Below, piece after piece: positions 1 to 64,000 of a stretch of 64,000 nucleotides of DNA. The stretch spans positions 88,747,199 to 88,811,198 of the forward strand of contig RSEF01000003.1 in the NCBI GenBank assembly GCA_003993805.1, given 5' to 3'. The stretch is from Himantopus leucocephalus (Eukaryota > Chordata > Aves > Charadriiformes > Recurvirostridae). The translations under genes were made by a program, and so were the position numbers. Numbering within the stretch: position 1 is the first letter of the stretch; each line of letters starts with the position of its first letter. Under the pieces are notes generated by a model, which saw only the letters and a list, made by a program, of their open reading frames with translations, was not told where the DNA came from and made no database searches.

Positions 1-350
1 CCCCCCCCCCCCCCCAGCCCCAAGCCGAGCCCCGCTCCTTGTCTCCCTCCGCCGGACCGGGCCACGGTGGCCGCCGCGGTGGGACAGCGGGAGGGGGTCG
101 AGCGGGAGATCGAGTCCCGGGTCGCTGTACCGAGGTGGTTTTGTCTTTTCCCACACACACACCCCCCGCCCCGTTCCCTGTCGCTGTGCTGTGAAGTTGG
201 GTTGGGGTCTGCACGGCGGGGAGGGGGGGAGGGTGTGGGTGGTTGGAGGTGTCCTTCCTTGGTTCGGTGTGTGCCCGCCTGCGCTGGCCAGGTGCGTTAT
301 GTGGCTTGGCAGTTCTTGTGTGCAGCGTATCTGGTGCGTAGGAATAGCTC
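1..350 (+). promoter_or_regulatory. Probable downstream edge of the PHIP CpG island
   Basis: The first about 350 bases are GC-rich with many CpG dinucleotides (for example gccgccgcgg and gtcgagcgggagatcgag), and composition then drops quickly to AT-rich intron. CpG islands usually sit over the first exon and start of housekeeping-type genes such as PHIP. No PHIP start codon or N-terminal residues are readable here, so I take this as the island edge just inside the gene rather than the first exon. The opening run of 15 C suggests a contig edge. Confidence 0.5.
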
Positions 351-1165
351 GGCTTGCCAGGTTCGCATCACAAATTTGACTTGAGTGGCTTTTTGTCGTC
401 CTGTCCCATCCCGTGTTATTTCACGCCCCCCCCCCTCTTCCTTTTTTTATTTAATCTCCCACTGTGTGCTCTTCATCTTGGGTATAGATCAGTGATTAAA
501 AAAAAAAAGCATCACATTACTTGTAGTGGTGTAGTGCTTGCTAGCAGAGAGGGGCCTGGATATTATTTTTTTTTCTAATATGTTGTGAACTACAGTAGCT
601 GGGAAAACAGCAATTAAGGTGTCTGAATTGTGTCTGTTAGCAGCTTGTTTCTAGTGTTGTTTTCATTACAGGTGCACCGTTGTATAATTTAGTCTCTGAA
701 TTTCTGAATAGGATTTCAGAGGAAGACTGAGCCCTGCTTGTAATATTTGTCAAAGCGAGGTTTCCCTTCAGGCTTTCTGGTTGGTTATAGTAGTTCTGAA
801 CTCCAGTACTTTGGAGACTTAGAGTCTTCTGAGAACTTTTGAGCTCACGCAAAAGGAGACGGAACAGTTCCCATCTGTAACTTGCCTGATAAAGACTGTT
901 GCGTGTGCGTTATTTTAGTTGTGTTATGAATGTTACGGTATGAATCATAGATATTTATTGTAGGTGGAACAGGCTTGCTTACTGCATTGCTTTTCTCTGG
1001 AGCAGGAGGTGGACTGGCCCAGGCATTGTAATGCACGTGGCATGGAAGAATTGATAGCTGTTGACTTGTTGAAAGCACGTTCGTACATACCAATACCTTA
1101 CAATTTTCCTGAAATCAAAGATCGCAAAGAAATTCAACTGGGAATTTCAAAGTGGTGATGCTTTT

Positions 1166-1250
1166 TCATGTCCCTGCCCATGGCAGAGGGCTTGGAACTA
1201 GATGATCTTTAAGGTCCCTTCTGGCCTAAACCATTCTATGATTCTATGAT
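1166..1250 (+). mobile_element. CR1 LINE, 3' end fragment
   Basis: The sequence runs tgtccctgcccatggcag, then cttggaactagatgatcttt, aaggtccctt and attctatgattctatgat. This is the characteristic 3' terminus of a CR1 subfamily ending in ATTCTATGAT repeats. It is heavily 5'-truncated, as most CR1 copies are, and lies in the same orientation as PHIP. Its closeness to the consensus suggests a moderately young copy. Confidence 0.9.
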
Positions 1251-4200
1251 ATTATGCTATTCTTATTTATTTGTAAGACCATAAGGCTATACTATTCATT
1301 TAAAACAATGTTCAGAAGTTGCATGGTAAAACTTAGCATGGATCTTTCTGTTTTTATCTTATAAACGATTGGAGGTGCAGTCTGAGTCTAGAATGAAATT
1401 GGAGTTACTCTATATAGTCAGAATATAAAAGGATGTGAGGAAAAAAAGACATTTTCAAGGTTGAAGTAAGAAGACTTAATGAGAACTAAGTTCATTCAGA
1501 CCCTTCTTTCCAAGAAACATATTTTGTTTGTTAGAAAGCGGGTAAATACTAATTTAGTCAGAGTAGGTATGTAATGACATAGGATGTACTTCCTCAAAAT
1601 TTGGACTTGATCCTGGGTACATATATTTGGAGATGTGATGCTGACTATGTCCTTCCTCTTTTCCTAGTCTTCTGTTCGTAACAAAGTTTTTGTAGACTTC
1701 CTGATAAATGTTTATATGCCGTTCTCTACCTTGTCCCTACCTAGATGTTGGGGGTGAGGGGAGAAATTGGTTACTTTGTTCTTGATGCTTCTCTCCATCC
1801 TCTTTGCTCTTGCTTCAGTTGTCAGAGGTGTGTGAACTTTGTATCGCTTGACATTTTAGGCTTGTAAAAGCTGGCACAAAAGTGTATTTGCGGGGTGACA
1901 GTTAAATTTCATACAAAAGAAGTGTTTTTCACAATGTCTTGTTCCATTAAACAAAACCGTGTTTATCTAAAACCAAAGAATCTTTAGCTTTTAGGACAGA
2001 GGCTACTGATGAGCTAGCCTTCTGTTTCTTCATTTATTTTCACTTAAGAAAATTTCCAGCTTTAAGATGCTGACTCTTCTTTCTGAAGAAAGAATGTTTT
2101 GTCGTGTTTTGGTACCACTTCTCAGACTTTAATGCCTTGAGCTTTTACTCAACGTCATAGAAGGGGCTGAAGGGAGAAAAGCTAATAAATAAAAATACCA
2201 GTAAAAGTAGTGTTAGGTGTCTGGCTTTTACTCTAGGAGGGAATAAAGGCTCTGTGTAATAGGGAATGGAATTTAATCCCGGGCTTCTGTTTTGTTGATT
2301 GTGAAATCATGCTTTTTATTATACATCTATTTAGCTGGATATCTTTTCAAGAGATGATGTTGTTCCTAGTTTTGTCCTCAGTTTGAAAACATTTATTTTG
2401 GAATTCTTATTAGAGTTAAGTTTCTGTTAGACTGAAATTCACAGCCTTAGATACTTTATTTCTGTAACTTCATTTAGGCAAATAATGTTAAATCCAATGC
2501 AATTTTCATTTTGTAAATTACTTTCATTTTTCTGTTTGGTCAGTGAAAGTAAATGTTTCATTTTCTTATAAGCTAACACCATGCTGTGCAGGCTTGTAAT
2601 GCTACAGGAAAATACATGAGTTCAGAAATGCCATTATACTATGTTTTATATTCTTAAGTGATTTTTCTTGAATTCAAATATTTCTATATTATAGTGTTCT
2701 ACAGTAACCATTTGTGCTATAAACCACTTGAATCTTGCTTTGAGAGAGTAGTCTCTTATTTCATTGTGCCAATCTCGTTTTTGTATCTTCAGTATTAAGA
2801 TTTCTATTTGCGCTATAACCAAAGGCTTTCTGAGAATCAAGTCCTTGGTAGGCCACTTTCAACCTAGGTGTGGGGCTAGGTGGGACTCTTCGGTAACAGA
2901 CCTCAGGATGTTTTGTATGCTCTTGAATTAGTTGTGAAAAGTTAGTAATTGTAAGCCAGCTCTTTTTTTCTTCTGTTTGAAAAACTGAGGAATTCTTATG
3001 ATGGGAGGCAGAAATTGAGTTTTAAGAGCTAACAGCTCATTTTAGCAGGGCAAGGCAGCCTTGTGAATTGTTTATAGATAGTGGTTAAATGTGTTGTTTA
3101 GTTGACACACGAACAAGCTGTGGTGCATCATTTGACTCCAGGGTAGTTGTTTTTTTGTTTCATTTTCACTATGGGTGTAGCTGCTCTAATTGTGTGCTGT
3201 GGATGAAAGCTATACATTTCTGCTGCATCCTTTGTGTAGGCATGTGTGGTCAGTTGGATACGGGAGCTGAACTCTCTGAAAAAATGAACAGTACAAAAAT
3301 CACTTTCAGATGGTTCAGCTCTCCTTTTGTGTGCAGCAACATGGGTCCTACCACCACCATGAGGGAGATGATAGGAGCGCGCATGGAGGGCTTGGGGAAC
3401 GTGCTGGGGTTGCTCCTTTTGGGAGTAAAGTGGATTTCAGCTGGATGAAGCTGATTGTTAAAATTCAGCACAGCAAGTTAGAACTACTGTAGATGGTGAT
3501 TGGGGTTTTGTTGTTTGTTTGTTTTAGGGTGGGTTTGTGGTTTGTTTGGTGTGGGGTGTTTTTTGTTTGGTTTATTTTTTAAGGTCTTTTAGGGTACAAA
3601 CCTCATAGTGTGTATGAACAGAACCATTGTGTTTCTTTTTCTCATCTAGAGTATTCACGTAACTGTCATTTTTCTCTGTTGAATTAGAATTTTATTCGTG
3701 GTGGTGGTGGTTGAGGAAGGAGAAGGCAGGGAATTCACATCAAATTGGAAGAACGTGCAGTGGGTTTAGCAGGCAGTATGCCTCCTTGTTCTCAGGAACT
3801 GTTTATTACGGTTTTGCTAACATTTGTCCCGTACTCTTCCCCTGCCCACAGTTATTAAATGTGATTTAAATTGAAAATGACAAAAGTCTTTATTTTCAGG
3901 CCATCCCACTGTTCTTTCTTTTTGGTTATGCAAAGGTACATGAAGTTATAAAGAGTATCTGTGGGACTGGGATGCTAAGTACATTGACACTGTATTTCAT
4001 TGTTCGTGTAATAGCTAACATAGTAAACTCTTTTTAGGCAGCGCTGTGGTTACTGTTTAATAATTCTGTTTCTTAATAAGTAACCAGATAATAAGTGGTT
4101 TGTTTCTTCAGGAAATCTTGTGCCGTAAAGGTATTCAAAGAAATAGGGAGCAAAAATAAAACTTGCATTGAATTGGAGAGCTGTGTTGTCATCTAGTTTT

Positions 4201-4627
4201 CATTATTAACTGTATTTTGGGGAAAGTCTATACAGTGTTTTGGAAGGTGATCTGAAAGATCTGGCATTGGAGGTGAGAAAACCTGTGAAATGACTGTGAG
4301 CCTTAGCAATGTTTTTGATCTCATTATCAGTGCTTCTGTTGGACATACAAAAACTTGAATGATTTCCTTTTAGTTCTAAAAGACAAGCATTTCTGTTGTA
4401 CAGATTATTCCCATAGTTGTGAATTTAGGTGATGTTAGAGCATCTCTTTTCAAACTATTTTGATCAGGAGGAACTCTAGTTCATTGTGCAAAGTACCACA
4501 CATTTGTTTGTTCCGCAGATAATCAAGAGGATTAGCTAAGTCAACTGTTTTGTGCCAGTTCTTTTAAGGAGAGACTAAGAAACGCTGAGACATGAGCTAA
4601 AGAGGAATATCAAGTTTCTAAGGGGTA

Positions 4628-4705
4628 CCTTTTATAAAAAAAAAACCCCAAAAACCTCCCCCCCCACCCCACCAAAAAAAAGAACCCCAAAACCAAAAAA
4701 AACAC
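4628..4705. repeat. A/C-rich low-complexity tract (G-rich on the - strand)
   Basis: Runs of A alternate with runs of C, including eight Cs at about 4659-4666. On the - strand this gives several GGGG blocks separated by T-rich loops. An open frame read from the - strand here is only glycine, tryptophan and phenylalanine repeats, so it is not a gene. Confidence 0.85.
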
Positions 4706-6829
4706 AGAACATTATGAATGGACTTAAGACCGGCAAATAGGTACAGGTAATCTAACAGTAAGAGATACAGTTCAACGTCTTGGTCCATAAGGCTGGAAAT
4801 GCTACTAGTGTTCATACCTTTTCACGTGATAAGTAGCAAGCTTGCAGTAGTCTGCTTATACTAAGGTTTGAGTTTATCTGCTCTGGCCTCACACCTGTAA
4901 AAGCATTAAATAGTTGAAAAGCTAGTATGTTCTCGGGGTGGCTGGTTTCATATAGGTCTATTTCATTAGAGGAAAAAGTAATCTCATGTTGAAATCGTAA
5001 GCGTTCCTATAGGAAATAGTGGCTAAGTAGCTACATACTTTTAGCTCAAGCATAATTAGAAAGTATATGAGAAATAAACATGCTTTGGGGAAAATAGTTC
5101 TCAAAGTCTCCCCTCCCTGTTTGTCGCCCTGCTNAAAAAAAAAAAAAAAAGAAAAAGAGAACTAGAACACTTCAGAGAAAAGTAATTGCACTTTATTGCA
5201 ATTCCTAATTTTAAAGTGATAAGGCAGTGGCTGGTGGTACAGGGTACTCAATTAGATTGATGGTCTGATATAGTCCAACAATTACTGTAATTCAGTTTGG
5301 AGCTTGCTTGGGTAATATGTTACATAGCAGAATAGTTCGAACTGGGATAGCTGCTGGTATTGGTAAGATAGAGCTCTCACATCTTGAAATATAGGTAGCT
5401 AACTGACTTAGATTTTGTTGTTAAATGTCCTTGTGTGGTAATGTGTTCTTCTGAAAGATATTTACAGTCAAACTTGTAGTTAAGCATGTTAACTGTTAGA
5501 ATGGGGGGAAAAAACCCAGCAGCAATACTTTGGAGAATGTTTCGGTGTGCTTAGAGCGGAATCCAGAATAGGGTCGTATTTTACTTCATGTCTAAAACAC
5601 TGGCAGAGAATAACTGCATTATGTATTACAAATTTAACTAAACAGTCTAGGTCATTCTGTTGATGCATTCATTGTGATTCTCACGCTGAATTATTCTGCA
5701 GAGTCATGCAGAATGAAAATACAAGCACTTAGGTCTATTTCAAAGATAATAAAGATTTGAATGTTAGTCCAAATAGCTGTGTAGCTGCATTTTGCTTATT
5801 CCCATGCTGTTTGTCTGGAATAAATAAAGTCAGGGGTAGTAGGTAAAGGTGAAGTTGAGGGTAATGCTGCTTCTTATTTTCTAGAAAATATTATTTGTTC
5901 TTAAGATCTGAAAATTTTGTACTAGCTAACAGAGTAGTGATTTTTATTACAGTAATGTTTAAGAAATGTTATTAACTTGTCTTATGTGAAAAGTCTACTT
6001 GAACAAAAAGAGAGTTCATTATTACACTTATAAAACCATATCTTCTGTGAATTTCTCTTGGAAGAAAAGAGCAGAATTAGATGTTGCGGAAAACCTAATG
6101 GGAGGAGGAAAGAAACCAGCTAGAATTTCAGCTAGGTGGGGGTGGCAGAGGAAAAAACACCCCTGTGCTGTTTATATACTGTTTGGCATCAGTTTTGGCA
6201 TAAAATTTTAGAATTCCTCTTTGTAGAGTCCAGTTTTCACTTTTCATTTAGAGCTGTATGAATCTTAAATACTTGTACACCTGTTATTTTTTCCTGTCGC
6301 TTTTACTTTCACCTCTTGGAATCAAATTGATACCAAGACAAATTTCTGTCATTCTGTTGAGTTGTCATGAGCCTTTCTGTTTCTGACAAAGCTTGTGAAG
6401 TGTCCTTTTAAAGAATAATTTTATTTTTTTGTCACTTAAATCTGATTTGAAAGTACTCAACAGTTTTTTTTTGTTGTTATTTGTTTTAAGAGGAGGACAC
6501 AGGGTGGTAGGTGTATTTTATGTTGGTTCTAGCTTCTTTTTACAGTTTGTCAGGGCAAAAATTGTCTCTTGGTAGGCTGCACCTTAGAACAATCTGAATA
6601 ATTTTAGCTTTCAAGCCACTCTTTGTCATTTAATGTATTAAATAAACTTCCTTGCCTTGTCCTGTCCTGAGTTGTTGCTACCACATTGTGGTTCTCTTTT
6701 CCGCATTATTTTTTTTTTCCCCTTTTTCAAAAGGGAGGAATCGGGACTTAAGTGAATTTCTGTTACATGCTTTTTTCATTTTGACTGCTACTGTAATGCT
6801 AATAGTCACACATACAAACTATTACTGGA

Positions 6830-6992
6830 CCAGGCTTCCTAGACAGGTGATTGATGCCCCAAGGTGTCGGTGTTTAAGAGGCATTTAGGCAATGCCCTTA
6901 ATAACATGCTTTAACTTTTGGTCAGGCCTGAAGCGGTCAGGCAGTTGGACTAACCGATCGTTGTAGGTCCCTTTCAATTGAACTATTCTATT
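6830..6992 (+). mobile_element. CR1 LINE, older 3' end fragment
   Basis: The order gattgatgcccca, gtgtttaagaggcatttagg, gcagttggactaaccgatcg, taggtccctttcaa and attctatta follows the 3' tail of the CR1 group that has GTGTTTAAGAGGC and a GGTTGGACT segment. It is diverged and its terminal repeat is eroded. It runs sense to PHIP. Confidence 0.78.
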
Positions 6993-7159
6993 AATATTGT
7001 TATTAAATTTTTTTTTTTTACCGATGGAGAAGAAAGTACTTCACCTGGAGAAAACTTACGTAATTGCCTGTTTTTAGTAGATTATTAAAGTTCCACCATT
7101 TCCTGCTTTATAGGAGAAAAAGGGAAAGAAGTAAGTCCAAATAAAACCTGTAATGAAAT

Positions 7160-7260
7160 AAGATATTATATATATGATATATTTTATATATTATTTATTA
7201 TATTATATATATTATTATATATTATAATATCTTATAAGATATTATAAGATATAATATTTC
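7160..7260. repeat. AT-rich tract with a 26-bp perfect palindrome
   Basis: Almost pure A/T sequence with TATATATTA units. Positions 7222-7247 are a perfect inverted repeat centred on ATCTTATAAGAT, and the tract around it is nearly self-complementary, so it could extrude as a hairpin. Confidence 0.9.
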
Positions 7261-8589
7261 TCTAGCAGATTTTACAGCAAAATGAAGCTTACTTTTTCTT
7301 TTTAAAAGTTTCTTGTGTGTGCTTTAGTCTTACGTAGGAAAATGAGAGCCAAATGTTCACTGTGTATGGGTCATGAAATAGTTTTATAAACTTTCTGGAA
7401 CTGACAAGTGTTTAGATGGCCAGTGTTACTTTTTTTTTTAAGTGTACAGCTCACTTAGTATTGTTGAATTGGTTTGTTAATGCGCTGGTTGCAAATGCTG
7501 TTTAGTAGCGAACAGACAGCTGCTGTGCAGAAGCATCACAGAACTACTGCATAACTTGGCATAAATAGCTGTTTTCACACAAGGGGACTTAAATGAGGAA
7601 AGACTTACTGTGTGGGTGTACAGTATGTATTAAGATAAGATCTTTAATAGGTATGATCAAGAATAATACTAATAGACCCCCCTTTGCAAAGCATTCGCTT
7701 TAAAAATTTTGCAAGGAATTGAGCCTACCTAGTTTCTGCTAAAATAAAAAAGTGAACACATGGCTTATGACAAATCATGAGAAGTATGACTCAAGATGTC
7801 AGCTGGCTGTAGTTTTGGAATGTGTCAAAGCCTGTTTGCTTCATTTGCGTTAGATTTTGTGTGTTTGTGAGCATGTGTAAAACTGAAGGGTCTTGAGCAG
7901 GATAAAATGACAACTGCATTGCATATGTAGTTCTAACGTTTGTGGTTAAACCAAGAAATGATTAATTATTAATCTTTGAGAGACAAGTTCAGATTCTGCA
8001 GATGTCTGCAGAAGTCTGGTTTCAGATAGAATTATACAAAGGCAGTATTTGTTAAGTTTTTGCGCTCCTTTTGATAGGAGTGAAGGAGAACAAAAGCTAA
8101 GGAAATGGATCAGGGCTGTTGATGGCAGAAACAGTACGTAGCTTTGTCACTACTTAGGGCTATTATGCTATTTTAGGGCTCTCAAGCATGTATTTTGATT
8201 GTGATTCCTTCTTTAGGTAGAAAAAAGCAAGTTTTATTTGCATGTTACTGGTAAAAATAAGTAAGAATAGCAAGTTCTGAATTCAGTTACTTATTTTTTG
8301 CCACTCTTCTAACAGACTGCCTGTCTGATAACATTAAATTTAGTCATTTTAAATGATCCATACAATCAACTGTAATGTCATAAAAATAAAATATAATTTC
8401 TAATATTTTTTTAAAGAAAATCCTTTTTTAACTCGTGTGAATCTTGTAAGTCATTTAACTTTTAGACAGCTTGCAAGGCCTTCTACAAACATAATGTAAT
8501 TTACAGAAGGAAAGCCCCGCTTTCCTGGAAACAACTGAACATTTGCCCGCTGATGGGAAGTAGTGAATGAGTTCCTTATTTGCTTTGCT

Positions 8590-8758
8590 TGCCGTGCAGC
8601 TTTTGCTTTACCTATTAAACTGTCGTTATTTCAACCCACAAGTTTTCGCTCTTTTACTCTTCTGATTTTCTCCCCTATTCCACTGGGAGGGGAGGGTGGG
8701 GGAGCGAGCGAGCAGCTGTGAGGAGCTGAGCTGCTGACCAGGGTTTAATAAACCACAA
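8590..8758 (+). mobile_element. Avian ERVL-type LTR, 3' part (endogenous retrovirus remnant)
   Basis: The order cctattaaactg, cttatt/tcaacccaca, gattttctcccc, ccactggg, ggagcgagcgagcagctg, gagctgctgacc and gggtttaataaaccaca matches the end of the abundant avian ERVL LTR family as I remember it. It is sense to PHIP. The upstream part of the LTR is missing or too eroded to see, and no internal viral genes lie next to it. ATTAAA at 8614-8619 sits where the LTR polyadenylation signal is expected. The G-rich core is altered from the family form. Confidence 0.8.
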
Positions 8759-9238
8759 TAGCAGCAAAAGACAAAACTTCTTCCTTCACTAGAAGGTTGC
8801 ATTGTTGTGGTGGGAGTTACTGGTGTAAGCAAGGCTTCTCCAGAGCCTCTGTTTCAGACATCAGCAGTCTTTATGTTAACAAACTGCTAGAATACATGAA
8901 GCAATTACAGTGTGTCAGCAAGATAGGAGCACATCTGATGAAGAATGAGGTATATTCCTGTTAATTGGGTGTAATACAGAAGCATCAGTCTGCCTAAAAT
9001 GTCAGTCACAGCCGTCTCTAGTTGCAGAATAACAAAACATCACAAGCTTTTATTGCAGTACCTCTCTTCTGCGAAGTAAAACACTGAAGAAGTATTTCAG
9101 GCTGTATGAAGGGTAAAACTACTACACTCCAAATCCTGTACGACAGCTTGAAGAAAACTGAATTTCTGTCCTTTCTCTTAATTTTATTATTTTTTCTTTG
9201 TTGTACTCTAAGCTGACAATAGATTATGCATTTTAAAA

Positions 9239-9476
9239 ATGCTATTTCTTAACCGAAAGCTTTATGTTAATAGGATTTTACTGTTGTCACATACATTTTG
9301 AGGTTTTTTTTTTCTTGTTACAAAAGGTGGTCTTCTGATCTAGAATTATAGTAGTTCNATGCTATTTCTTAACCGAAAGCTTTATGTTAATAGGATTTTA
9401 CTTTTGTCACATACATTTTGAGGTTTTTTTTCCTTGTTACAAAAAGTGGTCTTCTGATCTAGAATTATAGTAGTTG
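9239..9476 (+). repeat. Near-identical tandem copy around a lone N (likely assembly error)
   Basis: Bases 9239-9357 repeat at 9359-9476 with about four differences (a T-run of 10 versus 8, ctgttg versus cttttg, aaaaggtgg versus aaaaagtgg, and a c near the T-run). The copies abut exactly at the single N at 9358. This pattern fits two overlapping contig ends or alleles placed side by side rather than a biological duplication. Confidence 0.9.
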
Positions 9477-10246
9477 AAAAGAATGAACTGGTTTTATCTG
9501 GGCAGTCATTAATACTGGTTCACCATTGTTATAATCAGGTGGTGAGAAGAGCTGTTGCTGATAGTAGGAGCTCGTTTGGGTACTGTGCAGTTGAAAACTA
9601 TGAGCAGTTGCAAAAAGTGGTCATGTTTGTAGCCTAGTAGAGGACCACGTATACCAATTTTTAAGTTGAATTACTTAAGCCAGCATTTTTGTTTAAAAGC
9701 TTTAGATGTAAAAAAAAATAAAAAATAAATCCAGTTGTGGAGCTTCNGGAGCTTTGACAAGGTCTTGTTACTTAGATGAGCTGAAGCAGAATGTTTTTGC
9801 ATTGCCTTCTACAAATCTATGTTATTTATTTGGTATCCAAGAATTCTGTAAATGTTGCTGTTCTTACAATCTCTGTCTCATCTTTATCTTACAGTAGCTT
9901 AAATTGACCAGACCACTATTTAAATATAATATTGAATACATATTTTACATTTTTTACTGCGATTATAAAGAAGCTTATTAGTCTATGACCAACTGTGCCT
10001 TAAAGTCAGAAAGTAGTAAATACCAAGTTCTTTGTACAAAGTAGCCTGTACTGAATAGAAGAATTAATTAGGACCAGCTGGAATGGGTTATTGTACTTAA
10101 AGGTCATTATTTGTTTTTATCTTTAATATACTATAATTTTCTTACAAATTTGTGTAACAATCTGGGAAGAAAAAAGATTAAAACAGTAATTCTTCAAAAA
10201 TATTATGTTCTTTATCAAATGTTTTGTTTGCTCTTTCATATAATAG

Positions 10247-64000
<53,754 letters not shown>

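Larger units (their letters stand above)
1..10246 (+). other. PHIP: Intron upstream of the first visible PHIP exon
   Basis: About 10.2 kb with no recognisable exon. It contains the CpG-rich start, two CR1 3' ends (1166-1250, 6830-6992), an ERVL-type LTR end (8590-8758), an AT-rich palindromic tract (about 7160-7260), an A/C-rich tract (4628-4705), T/G-rich simple sequence near 3510-3590, and a duplicated block around a lone N (9239-9476). The remainder is AT-rich unique sequence in which I see nothing specific. Exons for residues 1-63 should lie before position 1, or less likely are hidden here. Confidence 0.75.

Noticed and set aside
67..578. Open frames in the GC-rich start, considered as PHIP exon 1
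   Set aside because: None encodes the known PHIP N-terminus, and the residues are low-complexity products of GC-rich DNA.
964..1158. 64-residue open frame just before the first CR1 fragment
   Set aside because: The protein has no resemblance to PHIP residues 1-63 or any domain I know, and has no matching splice context. Probably chance.
3089..3448. 119-residue open frame
   Set aside because: Cysteine-rich and random-looking with no domain; overlapped by equally plausible frames on both strands.
4618..4815. Gly/Trp/Phe-rich small protein on the - strand
   Set aside because: It is only the translation of an A/C-rich simple tract.

Overview
The window looks like bird genomic DNA carrying part of one large multi-exon gene, PHIP (PH-interacting protein; BRWD2/DCAF14 family), read on the + strand. 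The bird assignment rests on several CR1 LINE fragments, including some with the ATTCTATGATTCTATGA 3' terminus, and on a fragment of the avian ERVL-type LTR with its CCCACTGGG / GGGTTTAA..CCACA end. I could not determine the species.

Layout. Positions 1-350 are GC- and CpG-rich, which suggests the downstream edge of the PHIP promoter CpG island. The exons for about the first 63 residues are not visible and probably lie upstream. Twelve consecutive coding exons follow: 10247-10397, 10512-10610, 20075-20235, 30530-30751, 31361-31461, 38305-38375, 39155-39255, 39373-39413, 40549-40647, 42656-42809, 43746-43880 and 59089-59217. All have GT-AG borders and all join in frame to 488 codons, about residues 64-551 by the vertebrate numbering I recall. 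They cover the end of the N-terminal helical region and the eight WD repeats of the beta-propeller that links BRWD proteins to DDB1-CUL4. The Tudor-like module and bromodomains would lie beyond the right edge.

The rest is intron. Recognisable contents are a CR1 3' end (1166-1250), an older CR1 tail (6830-6992), an ERVL-type LTR end (8590-8758), a CR1 cluster with one element nested inside another (14266-16261), a long but broken CR1 interrupted by a 100-N gap (25960-27690), and two related MIR-like ancient repeats (55500-55672 and 58105-58279). All CR1 copies I could orient run in the same direction as PHIP.

Assembly marks are frequent: a 100-N gap (26870-26969), lone Ns at 5134, 9358, 9747, 23534, 46159 and 46937, and two near-perfect tandem copies that abut a lone N and look like failed allele merges.

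I found no CRISPR array, operon, rRNA, tRNA or second protein-coding gene, and no evidence of an undescribed system. The notable points are structural: nested and sense-oriented retroelements, unusual splice sites, a 26-bp perfect palindrome, a possible G-quadruplex, and likely assembly errors.
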